Shown: piece after piece, positions 12,341 to 18,496 of the stretch | How the letters are laid out: every line of letters begins with the position of its first letter | Numbering within the stretch: position 1 is the first letter of the stretch | Origin: a virus | Virus record (IMG/VR): IMGVR_UViG_3300046804_001715 | Span: 1-24,853 of that record | Reading direction: 5' to 3' (one strand) | DNA length: 24,853 nucleotides | Made by a program: the position numbers and the translations under genes | Notes under the pieces: generated by a model | Told to the model about the DNA's origin: nothing | Database searches by the model: none | The model's input: only the letters and a program-made list of their open reading frames with translations

Positions 12341-12384
12341 GACCTCCATATTATATAGGAGGTCGGGGGGTCTGTCAACCCCCC
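12341..12384 (-). promoter_or_regulatory. Consensus promoter built into two hairpins, upstream of tRNA-Ser
   Basis: Reverse strand TTGACA (12378-12373), 17 bp, TATAAT (12355-12350), exact consensus. The -35 is the loop of a 7-bp inverted repeat (GGGGGGT/ACCCCCC, 12365-12384) and the -10 is in the 10-nt loop of another (GACCTCC/GGAGGTC, 12341-12364). The first hairpin is 7 bases past the porin stop, so it may also end porin mRNA. Predicted start is near 12343. Confidence 0.85.
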
Positions 12385-12391
12385 TGATTCA

Positions 12392-13888
12392 TCAGAAGGT
12401 AAACTTCGTTTGAATCACGCCACCCCAGTTAGAGGAAGCATTTTGGAATGCTTGGTTGTTAGCAACGTAGATGATAGCAGGAGTGATACTAATGTTATCA
12501 GATACTTTGTACTTGTAGAAGATTTCAAGTAGGCTAGCTTTCTCGCTGAGACCAGCAGCATTGCCAGGTTGACCATAGGCAACACCAGCACCATTACCCT
12601 TAGCAAATACATCGCTCCACTGAAGACCAGCAAACCATGTCTGAGAGTTGGTAGCACCAGCAGGAGTAGAAGGACCACTCACAGTGTTCCAACCATAAGC
12701 ACCGCTCACAGAAGGAATAATACCAGAGGTCTTAGGTTGCCAGTAAGCGTTGATAGCATAACCATTGGAGCTTTGACCAGCAGCAAGAGCACCAGAAGCA
12801 CCCAGAAGACCGTTGAAGGTGCGGACGCGAGATCCCTGTGTGCCATAACGGTAACCGAAAGCGATACCATACTGAGGCGCACGGTAACCAATCTGAGCCA
12901 TGGTGTTCAGAGCACCAGCAGCATTGAATACACCAGTATCACTGTTGTCGCCATTCTGAGCAACGTAGTTTACACCAGCGACAATACCCTTAGTTCCAGG
13001 TTGAACATACTGAGCACCGAAACCAGCACCAGTTGCCTTGTTATAGACACCAGGAGCACCAGCAACAGCAAAGAAGTCAAGGATTTCTGAGCGATAAGCA
13101 GAAGGAATCCATGCCATCTCAGTGTTACGAACCAGAGGACCAGCAGTAAGAGTTACACCCTTAGCAAGTGCTGGAAAACTATAGTACAAACGGTCAAGGG
13201 TTACTTGGTTTTCATAAGTTTCTGCTTTATCCAGTTTCAGAATAGAAGAAGAACTTCCGAAAGGTTGAGCACTGAAGTTACCAGAACGAAGACGAGTACG
13301 AAGCAAATCTTTGCCAGTGAACGAAGTGTCAAAATTTAAACGAAGATCGTAGTTGAAAGCAGTATTGCCAACGTTAGCACCAGCGGTGGTTTTAGCACCA
13401 GGAACTCCACCAATAACAAAGTTTGCTTCACCCTTCAGTTTAGTAGTGGTGGAAAACTGAGTTGCTTGCAATTGACCAACTTTATTCTCAAGTCCATCAA
13501 CACGAGCAGTGATAACAGAGAGTTCTTTATCAAACTCAGCAAGAAGACGCTTGAGTTCATCGGTAGTTTCGGTTACACGATCAAGGCAAGCATTCAGAAG
13601 AGCTGCTGCCTCAAAACGAGTCATTGCTTTGCCGCCACCATAGGTGCCGTTAGGATAACCAGCAACGCAACCATATCGGTCTACGAGGTTGGTGAGTGCC
13701 TGATATGCCCAGTCAGTAGGCTTAACATCAGAGAGTTGTGTAATGCTCGTAACCTGATCTTGAGAGTATTGATTGACTGCTGTTATGTTAAGATCTGCTG
13801 CATTTGCAACAGCAGGAGCAATCATACTCACAGCAACGGGCGCGAACATCAGTTGTTTGAGTTTCATAAAATTTTTACTAAACGACAT
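12392..13888 (-). CDS. SomA-like outer-membrane porin (SLH + OprB)
   Basis: 498 residues as drawn; the homologous start is more likely ATG 13867 (MKLKQLMFAPVAVSM), giving 491. A signal peptide ends APAVANA. Then an SLH domain (DVKPTDWAYQALTNLVDRYG... AMTRFEAAALLNACLDRV, about residues 53-105) that binds peptidoglycan, a coiled coil (about 105-140), and an OprB-type beta barrel ending in Phe (TKFTF). This is the architecture of the major porin of marine Synechococcus. A phage copy would be inserted in the host outer membrane, changing permeability or masking receptors (inference). A near-consensus promoter and a 5-bp leader hairpin (GCCTC/GAGGC) precede it. Probably acquired from a host. Confidence 0.92.
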   Translation of the reverse strand: MSFSKNFMKLKQLMFAPVAVSMIAPAVANAADLNITAVNQYSQDQVTSITQLSDVKPTDWAYQALTNLVDRYGCVAGYPNGTYGGGKAMTRFEAAALLNACLDRVTETTDELKRLLAEFDKELSVITARVDGLENKVGQLQATQFSTTTKLKGEANFVIGGVPGAKTTAGANVGNTAFNYDLRLNFDTSFTGKDLLRTRLRSGNFSAQPFGSSSSILKLDKAETYENQVTLDRLYYSFPALAKGVTLTAGPLVRNTEMAWIPSAYRSEILDFFAVAGAPGVYNKATGAGFGAQYVQPGTKGIVAGVNYVAQNGDNSDTGVFNAAGALNTMAQIGYRAPQYGIAFGYRYGTQGSRVRTFNGLLGASGALAAGQSSNGYAINAYWQPKTSGIIPSVSGAYGWNTVSGPSTPAGATNSQTWFAGLQWSDVFAKGNGAGVAYGQPGNAAGLSEKASLLEIFYKYKVSDNISITPAIIYVANNQAFQNASSNWGGVIQTKFTF

Positions 13889-13909
13889 GCCTCTTGTTGA
13901 GGCTCAGGT

Positions 13910-13938
13910 ATTTTAACATTCTCTTTAGAATATGTCAA
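13910..13938 (-). promoter_or_regulatory. Sigma70-type promoter of the porin gene
   Basis: Reverse strand TTGACA (13938-13933), 17 bp, TAAAAT (13915-13910). The spacer holds an imperfect palindrome around ATTCT-AAAG-AGAAT, a possible operator. Predicted start is near 13903. Confidence 0.8.
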
Positions 13939-13953
13939 CTAAGAGAAGGTTAA

Positions 13954-14042
13954 CGGAAGATGATGGATTCGAACCATCGGAATGGTTAATCCCATTCGGC
14001 GGTTTAGCAAACCGCTGCCTTAAACCGCTCGGCCAATCTTCC
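13954..14042 (-). tRNA. tRNA-Ser (GCU)
   Basis: 89 nt, class II. Acceptor GGAAGAT/ATCTTCC, discriminator G, anticodon loop TTGCTAA (GCT) on GCGGT/ACCGC, variable arm with AATGG/CCATT, T-loop TTCGAAT. Two bases from the stop of the upstream gene. Confidence 0.96.
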
Positions 14043-14044
14043 AA

Positions 14045-14380
14045 TCAATCTAATACTTCTACATCAACTTCTTTAACTTCTTCAGAAATTGTTTCAAAAT
14101 CTGATAAAGGTATTGATGTTTGTTTTTTTCTTTCTTCTATTTCTGCAACCTTTTTATCAACTGCATCCCAATCGGGAATTGATCTCAATTCAACAACATC
14201 AGGAAGGGCAGAAGAATATTCTGCCACTTCCATGTTATTCCCACTGTCAACAATTTTCTGCGGGTCTTCTTTGTTATCAAATTGTTGAGCTTCTTCAATA
14301 TTAGTTGACCACAATTTTCCTGGTTCTGTATCACCAGTCCAATATGCATTGTAACCAACTACACGAACAATATATGACAT
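14045..14380 (-). CDS. Hypothetical 111-residue protein, paralogue of the next
   Basis: MSYIVRVVGYNAYWTGDTEP opens a small beta-strand and YWTG module (to about residue 45, EAQQFDNKEDPQKI), followed by an acidic coiled-coil tail (VAEIEERKKQT... EEVKEVDVEVLD). The N-terminal 45 residues resemble the gene immediately upstream (14398-14673), so the pair is probably a tandem duplication with divergent tails. No known family recognised. It ends 2 nt before tRNA-Ser. Confidence 0.78.
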   Translation of the reverse strand: MSYIVRVVGYNAYWTGDTEPGKLWSTNIEEAQQFDNKEDPQKIVDSGNNMEVAEYSSALPDVVELRSIPDWDAVDKKVAEIEERKKQTSIPLSDFETISEEVKEVDVEVLD

Positions 14381-14397
14381 AATAAATCCTCAACTAA

Positions 14398-14673
14398 TCA
14401 AGAATTAAGAGCTCTTAGTTCTTCTGCCGACAACGATTCATCGACTACTGGTGCTTGTTCTTCAACAGCAGGACGCTCCGCTGAAGGTGCGTCGTCAGAC
14501 TTAACTGCTTCAAGAGTAGTATAACCCCATGCTTCAGCAACTTCTTTGAGATCCTTTTCTGCTTCTTTTTTAGTAGCATACTGTTTTGCTTCAGCAGCCT
14601 GGTCTACCCAAACCGCATCTTCTTTTCCTGACCAGTAAGTTGGTTTTGCACCTACTTTAATTAGATAAGCCAT
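14398..14673 (-). CDS. Hypothetical 91-residue protein, YW-G module
   Basis: MAYLIKVGAKPTYWSGKEDA carries the same strand and YW(S/T)G module as the gene downstream, with W...AAEAKQYATKKEAEKDL aligning to its W...IEEAQQFDNKEDPQK. The tail is acidic and Ala/Glu/Pro-rich (APSAERPAVEEQAPVVDES). A similar W-T-G...FET.EEA pattern occurs in the 64-residue protein at 18302-18496. Late (TATAAATA) and sigma70-type promoters both lie upstream. Function unknown. Confidence 0.78.
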   Translation of the reverse strand: MAYLIKVGAKPTYWSGKEDAVWVDQAAEAKQYATKKEAEKDLKEVAEAWGYTTLEAVKSDDAPSAERPAVEEQAPVVDESLSAEELRALNS

Positions 14674-14706
14674 ATCTTTTAATTAAACAATACGTTTATT
14701 CTATCT

Positions 14707-14714
14707 TATTTATA
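14707..14714 (-). promoter_or_regulatory. Late promoter motif TATAAATA
   Basis: Reverse strand exact T4 late box; start predicted near 14701, 28 nt before the ATG at 14673. Confidence 0.7.
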
Positions 14715-14718
14715 CCAA

Positions 14719-14976
14719 TCAACGAATTTCAAAATCCAATTTTCTTGGTATTCTTTTAGTATACTCTGGTGTAGATTGAATGTCAAGCTTTTTTTCTTTC
14801 GGTTTTCCGACACCATCAATTCCAGTAACTAACGACAGGTTATTACCAGTGATAATCGGTAGACCATTTCTATCCAATCGTATCATAGTGTGGTTGTCAC
14901 ATCCACACGCTTTACTTTTATTTGCTTGGTAAACTTCTAACTCTGTTCCGCAAGCGTTACATCTTATCCTTGCCAT
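14719..14976 (-). CDS. Zinc-ribbon-like 85-residue protein
   Basis: MARIRCNACGTELEVYQANK begins with a CxxC knuckle and a second Cys pair (KACGC) about 18 residues later, a short zinc ribbon. The remainder (residues 35-85) is polar and basic (GKPKEKKLDIQ, KRIPRKLDF). A nucleic-acid-binding role is plausible but not shown. It overlaps the gene upstream by 20 nt, and a promoter for the next gene lies within its 3' end. Confidence 0.75.
   Translation of the reverse strand: MARIRCNACGTELEVYQANKSKACGCDNHTMIRLDRNGLPIITGNNLSLVTGIDGVGKPKEKKLDIQSTPEYTKRIPRKLDFEIR
14758..14786 (-). promoter_or_regulatory. Intragenic sigma70-type promoter
   Basis: Reverse strand TTGACA (14786-14781), 17 bp, TATACT (14763-14758), inside the zinc-ribbon gene and facing the YW-G paralogue pair. 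Confidence 0.75.
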
Positions 14977-15184
14977 TTTCTTTTAACCATTCCATCATTT
15001 CTTTTTGCATTTTTTTTGCTTCTCTATCAAGTTCTCGTTTCATATTTTTTGCCATTCTCCACCGAATAAAGTTAATGTGAAGAAGTTTTATTCTGAGGTT
15101 GATATATTCTGGCACATTTGGGTCTTGCCAGACAATGTAAATCAACGCACAGAGTAATATTAGAGAGATATAATATGTATTCAT
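14957..15184 (-). CDS. 75-residue membrane-anchored helical protein
   Basis: MNTYYISLILLCALIYIVWQ is an N-terminal membrane anchor (or uncleaved signal), then a long basic helix (RWRMAKNMKRELDREAKKM) with coiled-coil character. No family recognised. It starts 9 nt downstream of tRNA-Val, so it probably shares the tRNA transcript, and overlaps the zinc-ribbon gene by 20 nt. Confidence 0.7.
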   Translation of the reverse strand: MNTYYISLILLCALIYIVWQDPNVPEYINLRIKLLHINFIRWRMAKNMKRELDREAKKMQKEMMEWLKENGKDKM

Positions 15185-15192
15185 AGTTTATA

Positions 15193-15264
15193 TGGGAAAT
15201 GTCGGATTCGAACCAACGACCGTCTGCGTGTAAAGCAGCTGCGCTACCACTGCGCCAATCTCCC
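15193..15264 (-). tRNA. tRNA-Val (UAC)
   Basis: 72 nt. Acceptor GGGAGAT/ATTTCCC, anticodon loop TTTACAC (TAC); the outermost anticodon-stem pair is a G-A mismatch. T-arm GTTGG-TTCGAAT-CCGAC. Confidence 0.94.
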
Positions 15265-15267
15265 TGG

Positions 15268-15340
15268 CGACTCAGGTTGGGGTCGAACCAACGACCGACT
15301 GCTTAGAAGGCAGTTGCTCTATCCACTGAGCTACTGAGTC
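15268..15340 (-). tRNA. tRNA-Arg (UCU)
   Basis: 73 nt. Acceptor GACTCAG/CTGAGTC, anticodon loop CTTCTAA (TCT) on ACTGC/GCAGT, T-arm GTTGG-TTCGACC-CCAAC. It lies 12 bp downstream of a perfect promoter -10 and is the first gene of its unit. Confidence 0.96.
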
Positions 15341-15352
15341 ATGTATGGAAGT

Positions 15353-15381
15353 ATTATATCACTGCTTGGGGCAGTTGTCAA
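15353..15381 (-). promoter_or_regulatory. Perfect-consensus sigma70 promoter of tRNA-Arg/tRNA-Val
   Basis: Reverse strand TTGACA (15381-15376), 17 bp, TATAAT (15358-15353). The -35 and most of the spacer lie in the last codons of the 135-residue gene, and the spacer holds a perfect ACTGC/GCAGT inverted repeat. Confidence 0.88.
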
Positions 15382-15766
15382 GCCATGGAGCACAGAGTCT
15401 CATTGGAGGAGCGAGAGATTTACATTCATTAGTGTAACATAACGATTCGTTGTTTTCCTCTTCTATATAGCGAGGTTTGTATACTTCTGCTTTTTTGTAT
15501 CCTGTTTGTTTCCAGTAATCGTCTACTGCTTTACCTACGTCACGTTCTACTCTTCTTTCTACTTTCTTGGGGTCTAAGAGTATCAACTCTTTTAATACTG
15601 AAGGATACTTTCTACTTATCTCATCTATTAAATCCCACCATTTGTCATCAGAGATTCCTGTGCATTGGGTGAGTGCTGCAATAATAGATGATACTACAAT
15701 ACTTAATACAATGATTTGTTTTTTATCTGGTCGTTTGTTTCCAAACTGAAAGTTAAACTGAGGCAT
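15359..15766 (-). CDS. Hypothetical 135-residue membrane-anchored protein
   Basis: MPQFNFQFGNKRPDKKQIIV: a basic N-terminus, one transmembrane helix (about residues 19-36) and a soluble domain with many charged residues (KKVERRVERDVGKAVDDYW) and four Cys near the C-terminus (CYTNEC, CAPWLDNC), which could form disulphides in the periplasm. No family recognised. It lies downstream of the tail-lysozyme gene with a late motif between, so a lysis or virion role is possible inference. Confidence 0.75.
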   Translation of the reverse strand: MPQFNFQFGNKRPDKKQIIVLSIVVSSIIAALTQCTGISDDKWWDLIDEISRKYPSVLKELILLDPKKVERRVERDVGKAVDDYWKQTGYKKAEVYKPRYIEEENNESLCYTNECKSLAPPMRLCAPWLDNCPKQ

Positions 15767-15793
15767 ATAGGGGAGGTCTGCAGCACTCCCCCA

Positions 15794-15801
15794 TATTTAT
15801 T
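15794..15801 (-). promoter_or_regulatory. Late promoter motif AATAAATA
   Basis: Reverse strand, one mismatch from the T4 late box; start predicted near 15788, 22 nt before the ATG at 15766. Confidence 0.5.
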
Positions 15802-15808
15802 CAGTTGT

Positions 15809-16450
15809 TCAAACTTCTACCTTGACCAGTCGGGATGCATAATCATACGCATACTCTGTGCGGGCGCCATGATGACCCCAACCAATCCAATCATACGCAT
15901 AGTCCATGTAACTATAGATTGATTTACCAGGAGTTTTCATCTTCTCCTCAATCTTTTGCCACTGGATTTCGTTTGTGAGATAACGAAGTTGCGTGTATAA
16001 GGATGATGGCGAACCACCAAACTTTCTGGCAAAATCACCCAATCCATAATAACGGTTGGCAGATGTCCATTGAATCAGACCATATCCACCCCAACAGGAT
16101 GAATAAGACCTGATGCTACCACCTTCACAAACATTAGGCACGAATGTGGATTCTTGCTTAATGTTGCCCATGATAGTAGCAAGGGCGTTTCTGTCTTTAA
16201 CTCCAATGTCCTGAAAATATTTCAGGGCTTCATTTTCATTTGTATTACACCCTTTACAAATTAACCTTGTCTCTTTAGGTTTTTCGGGAGCAACCATTTT
16301 GGTCGCTGTCTTTAATGTAGGCTCCTCTTGAATGATAGAAAATGGTGGGGGACCACTCACAGGTGGAGGAGGAAACACGCTAGGCATCGTTGCCGTTGTG
16401 GTTGTAACCGTTGCCACGAGAGGCAGGGCTACTGTAAGGAATTGTTGCAT
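15809..16450 (-). CDS. Secreted-type tail lysozyme (Phage_lysozyme2-like)
   Basis: 213 residues. An N-terminal hydrophobic, Thr/Val-rich signal-like stretch (1-20), a Pro-rich linker (about 23-45), a CKGC pair, then a lysozyme-like domain: YFQDIGVKDRNALATIMGNI, KQESTFVPN with the likely catalytic Glu, GGYGLIQWTS, and a C-terminal Tyr-rich part. This pattern is that of the Phage_lysozyme2 (tail lysozyme) family, which cleaves peptidoglycan. The signal-like start suggests export by the host or a SAR-type endolysin rather than a baseplate component; this is inference. Overlapping early and late promoter motifs and a long structured leader lie upstream. Confidence 0.8.
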   Translation of the reverse strand: MQQFLTVALPLVATVTTTTATMPSVFPPPPVSGPPPFSIIQEEPTLKTATKMVAPEKPKETRLICKGCNTNENEALKYFQDIGVKDRNALATIMGNIKQESTFVPNVCEGGSIRSYSSCWGGYGLIQWTSANRYYGLGDFARKFGGSPSSLYTQLRYLTNEIQWQKIEEKMKTPGKSIYSYMDYAYDWIGWGHHGARTEYAYDYASRLVKVEV

Positions 16451-16577
16451 TAACTTTGATTGAACTCTACATCCGTATAGGCAAAGGAGAGTTTCCCCTT
16501 CTCAGGGGCAGTGCCCACGGCTCTAATTGTCACATCACCTTCTCATAATGTGAAACCCGACACGCTTGGTATCGGGT
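16451..16577 (-). other. Structured 5' leader of the tail-lysozyme gene
   Basis: About 127 nt between the predicted start and the ATG. Reverse strand hairpins: CCCGA/TCGGG (about 16574-16554), TCACAT/ATGTGA (about 16553-16529), GGGC-ACT-GCCC (about 16514-16504) and CCCC-TGAGAA-GGGG (about 16507-16494; shares bases with the previous). No small gene is evident. It may be a regulatory leader; no known riboswitch is confidently matched. Confidence 0.55.
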
Positions 16578-16583
16578 CGTAAC

Positions 16584-16612
16584 ATAATATCACGTATTTA
16601 TTTGCGTGTCAA
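16584..16612 (-). promoter_or_regulatory. Sigma70-type promoter with overlapping late motif
   Basis: Reverse strand TTGACA (16612-16607), 17 bp, TATTAT (16589-16584). The late-type box AATAAATA (16602-16595) lies in the spacer, as in the psbA promoter. Drives the tail-lysozyme gene. Confidence 0.75.
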
Positions 16613-16616
16613 GTTT

Positions 16617-16624
16617 CATAAATA
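16617..16624 (+). promoter_or_regulatory. Late promoter motif CATAAATA
   Basis: One mismatch from the T4 late box; start predicted near 16630, 27 nt before the ATG at 16657 of the exported-protein genes. Back to back with the promoter on the other strand. Confidence 0.55.
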
Positions 16625-16656
16625 TAGATGGTCGTTTTTAATACCAAAAAAGAACA

Positions 16657-17118
16657 ATGAAAAGATTACTTCTAATCTCTTCGTTATTCTTAATCACTCC
16701 TGTAAGTGCTGCTGAAATTACTTCAAAGATTACTGATTCGGTTCAATTAGGTGTACAGGGCGCAGCGGTTCAATCAACTAGAATTGGAGCATCATATTCT
16801 GCTTCTGGCACAAATGTTCAAGCAACTTCATTCGGTGGTGTAGGTGGTGCTGGAAGTTACAACATCAATACAGCAGGTCAAGCATTCAGTTTCTCAGAAA
16901 CTTTCAATGCTGCTGATACACCAGTCACCACTCAGTCGGTCAGTGGTGGAGTTATTGCTTCTCCCAACCTTTATGGGGATAGTGTTACTCAGTTAGCAGG
17001 GGACAAAGGTTCTCTCGCTGGTACATTATCACCTACTAGTATTCCTACTGTAACTGCTGGTGGTGCTGGTACTACAGCAACAGGACAAAGAACCATTGAG
17101 TTGAGCGTATTCAAATGA
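16657..17118 (+). CDS. Exported 153-residue protein, first of a paralogous pair
   Basis: MKRLLLISSLFLITPVSAAE is a clean signal peptide (cut after VSA). The mature chain is Ser/Thr/Gly/Ala-rich with beta character and few charges. Its middle, ASYSASGTNV...YNINTAGQAFSFSETF, aligns with TSYTVTGTNI...YSIMTQGAPFQFSETY of the next gene, and both end in (L/I)SVF. So the two are paralogues. It would go to the periplasm or outer membrane. Function unknown. Expressed from a late motif; its last 4 nt overlap the next start (ATGA). Confidence 0.75.
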   Translation: MKRLLLISSLFLITPVSAAEITSKITDSVQLGVQGAAVQSTRIGASYSASGTNVQATSFGGVGGAGSYNINTAGQAFSFSETFNAADTPVTTQSVSGGVIASPNLYGDSVTQLAGDKGSLAGTLSPTSIPTVTAGGAGTTATGQRTIELSVFK

Positions 17119-17474
17119 GAAGTATCCTAGCAGGGTTGTTCCTGCTAGGGTTTTCTTGTCCTGCCCTAGCTGAAAGTGTTGTGCCTAATTTTACTAGGGG
17201 CACAATTAATGCAACCACAGAATCAACTACAAAAATAATAGAATCAATTCGTCAAGTTGAATATACAACTGGCACATCATATACTGTAACTGGAACTAAT
17301 ATTAACATTCCTGTCACTCCCCAACAGGGAGCAAACTATAGTATCATGACTCAAGGTGCTCCATTCCAGTTCTCGGAAACTTATCTCGGACCTGGAGTGG
17401 CAAAAGAAACATGGATAGATCGTACCACAGAAACTCAATCAACCACTACATCAATCTCTGTCTTTACGCAGTAG
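17115..17474 (+). CDS. Exported 119-residue protein, second paralogue
   Basis: MRSILAGLFLLGFSCPALAE is a signal peptide (cut after ALA). The mature part is Thr-rich with the FQFSETY motif shared with the gene before. No Cys-lipobox is placed for lipidation. It overlaps the gene before by 4 nt (ATGA) and the gene after by 64 nt. Function unknown; as phage genes seldom encode periplasmic proteins, a part in envelope modification or lysis is a guess. Confidence 0.72.
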   Translation: MRSILAGLFLLGFSCPALAESVVPNFTRGTINATTESTTKIIESIRQVEYTTGTSYTVTGTNINIPVTPQQGANYSIMTQGAPFQFSETYLGPGVAKETWIDRTTETQSTTTSISVFTQ

Positions 17475-18019
17475 TATCACTAGGAGGTGTAGCACATGCA
17501 CAAACTGCTCCCGCACCTTCTAACACTAACATTGCTGGCCCTTCTGCTAGTGCTACTGGAAACGTCACTAATCAGGCGGTGCAAGTATTACAGGGGCCAT
17601 ACGCAGTTAATACCTACGGTGGAGGGGTTAGTTGCCAGGGAGCAACGTTCTCCGTGTCTCCCTTCGCTTTAAAAAGTGGTAACGAAAGTGACGACCCAGA
17701 ATCATTTGCATCTCGTAACAATAACTATGGTATCTCTGCTGGATTAAACATTCCTTTAGATGGCAGTTTGATGGAGCTGTGTAAAGAAAGAGCAGCGATT
17801 GAAATACAAAGACAAAAAGCAGAAACAGACAAGGCAAGACTTGACTTTGAACTTGTAAGATTATTGAAGTGTGGCGAAGCAATTAAATCTGGTGTAACAT
17901 TTCACCCCGATTCTCCTTACGCTAGGATATGTTCTGATGTAGTTGTTAGATATCCTCAGATAAATACTACGTTATCTGCGCCACAGAATAATGTCCAAAT
18001 CAAAAAACAAGGGCAGTAA
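17411..18019 (+). CDS. Exported 202-residue protein with helical C-terminal half
   Basis: ATG at 17411 gives a polar start, then a hydrophobic stretch and an A-H-A cut site (YAVVSLGGVAHAQ), a signal peptide beginning inside the previous gene. The mature N-terminal half is Asn/Gly/Ser-rich (TNIAGPSASATGNVTNQAV), then YGISAGLNIPLDG, then a charged helix (CKERAAIEIQRQKAETDKARL) and a C-terminal part with Cys pairs (about C154, C169). The order resembles a periplasmic protein with a coiled coil, spanin-like in size, but no family is recognised. Overlaps the gene before by 64 nt. Confidence 0.7.
   Translation: MDRSYHRNSINHYINLCLYAVVSLGGVAHAQTAPAPSNTNIAGPSASATGNVTNQAVQVLQGPYAVNTYGGGVSCQGATFSVSPFALKSGNESDDPESFASRNNNYGISAGLNIPLDGSLMELCKERAAIEIQRQKAETDKARLDFELVRLLKCGEAIKSGVTFHPDSPYARICSDVVVRYPQINTTLSAPQNNVQIKKQGQ
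17959..17966 (+). promoter_or_regulatory. Late promoter motif GATAAATA
   Basis: One mismatch from the T4 late box, inside the 202-residue gene; start predicted near 17972, 19 nt before the ATG of the lysine-rich gene. Confidence 0.45.
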
Positions 18020-18098
18020 TAAAGCAGCCAAGAAACCTAAACAAAATCAAGGTAATGCTACTGCCAAGAAAGCAAAGAATGGCGGAAAGAAAAAGTGA
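17991..18098 (+). CDS. 35-residue lysine-rich protein
   Basis: MSKSKNKGSNKAAKKPKQNQ: 13 of 35 residues are Lys, with no acidic residue and no hydrophobic core, the rest Ala, Gly, Asn and Gln. It is disordered, resembling histone-H1-type tails, and probably binds nucleic acid or an acidic protein. It overlaps the 202-residue gene by 29 nt and has its own late motif. Small size lowers certainty. Confidence 0.55.
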   Translation: MSKSKNKGSNKAAKKPKQNQGNATAKKAKNGGKKK

Positions 18099-18104
18099 GG
18101 TATT

Positions 18105-18305
18105 ATGCCAAGAGAATGGAATACTCCTATTCGTGAACCTTGGAATCCTGTAATTAAAAAATGCCTTGATGCGATTGATGAACACATGAGGCAACACATT
18201 AAAACAGGAGATGACTGGCATTTATCACAAGCAGAAACATTAAGAAAATATGTAAAAGATTTGAAAGTTTGGATACATAAAGAAGAGGGATGGTGGAACG
18301 AATGA
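18105..18305 (+). CDS. Hypothetical 66-residue protein
   Basis: MPREWNTPIREPWNPVIKKC opens a Trp-rich, positively charged protein, with a helical middle (DAIDEHMRQHIKTGDDWHL) and a final KEEGWWNE. GAGG lies 5 nt before the ATG. No family recognised. Its TGA overlaps the next ATG (ATGA), the start of a coupled run of three small genes. Confidence 0.7.
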   Translation: MPREWNTPIREPWNPVIKKCLDAIDEHMRQHIKTGDDWHLSQAETLRKYVKDLKVWIHKEEGWWNE

Positions 18306-18496
18306 AATACATCGCGGCAAGAGAAGTCTTTGGTGGTGATTGCCTTTACTTTCAAGACAACGAAAACGATTCTCCCAAGTGGACAGGAGACATTTCAAAA
18401 GCAATGAGATTTGAAACTGCAGAAGAAGCAGTAACAAAGTCAGATAGAACTGGCGTGTACGTAGATGCAATCACAGCAATGGGGGTATCAGAATGA
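18302..18496 (+). CDS. Hypothetical 64-residue protein, W-T-G module
   Basis: ATG 18302 (MKYIAAREVFGGDCLYFQDN) is preferred over a start four codons upstream because of the ATGA overlap. The KWTGDISKAMRFETAEEAV segment resembles the YW(S/T)G...EA.Q(F/Y).(N/T)KE pattern of the two paralogues at 14045-14673, so it may be a distant member of that group. Function unknown. Confidence 0.68.
   Translation: MKYIAAREVFGGDCLYFQDNENDSPKWTGDISKAMRFETAEEAVTKSDRTGVYVDAITAMGVSE

Noticed and set aside
12178-12378. Leftward 66-codon frame
   Set aside because: It covers tRNA-Ser, its promoter and the 38-nt element, so it is non-coding shadow.
12569-13900. Rightward open frames antisense to the porin gene
   Set aside because: They are shadows of a long, clearly coding gene.
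16451-16577. Cobalamin riboswitch before the tail-lysozyme gene
   Set aside because: Only a CACTG and GGGGAA similarity is present; the B12 box and other core parts were not found.
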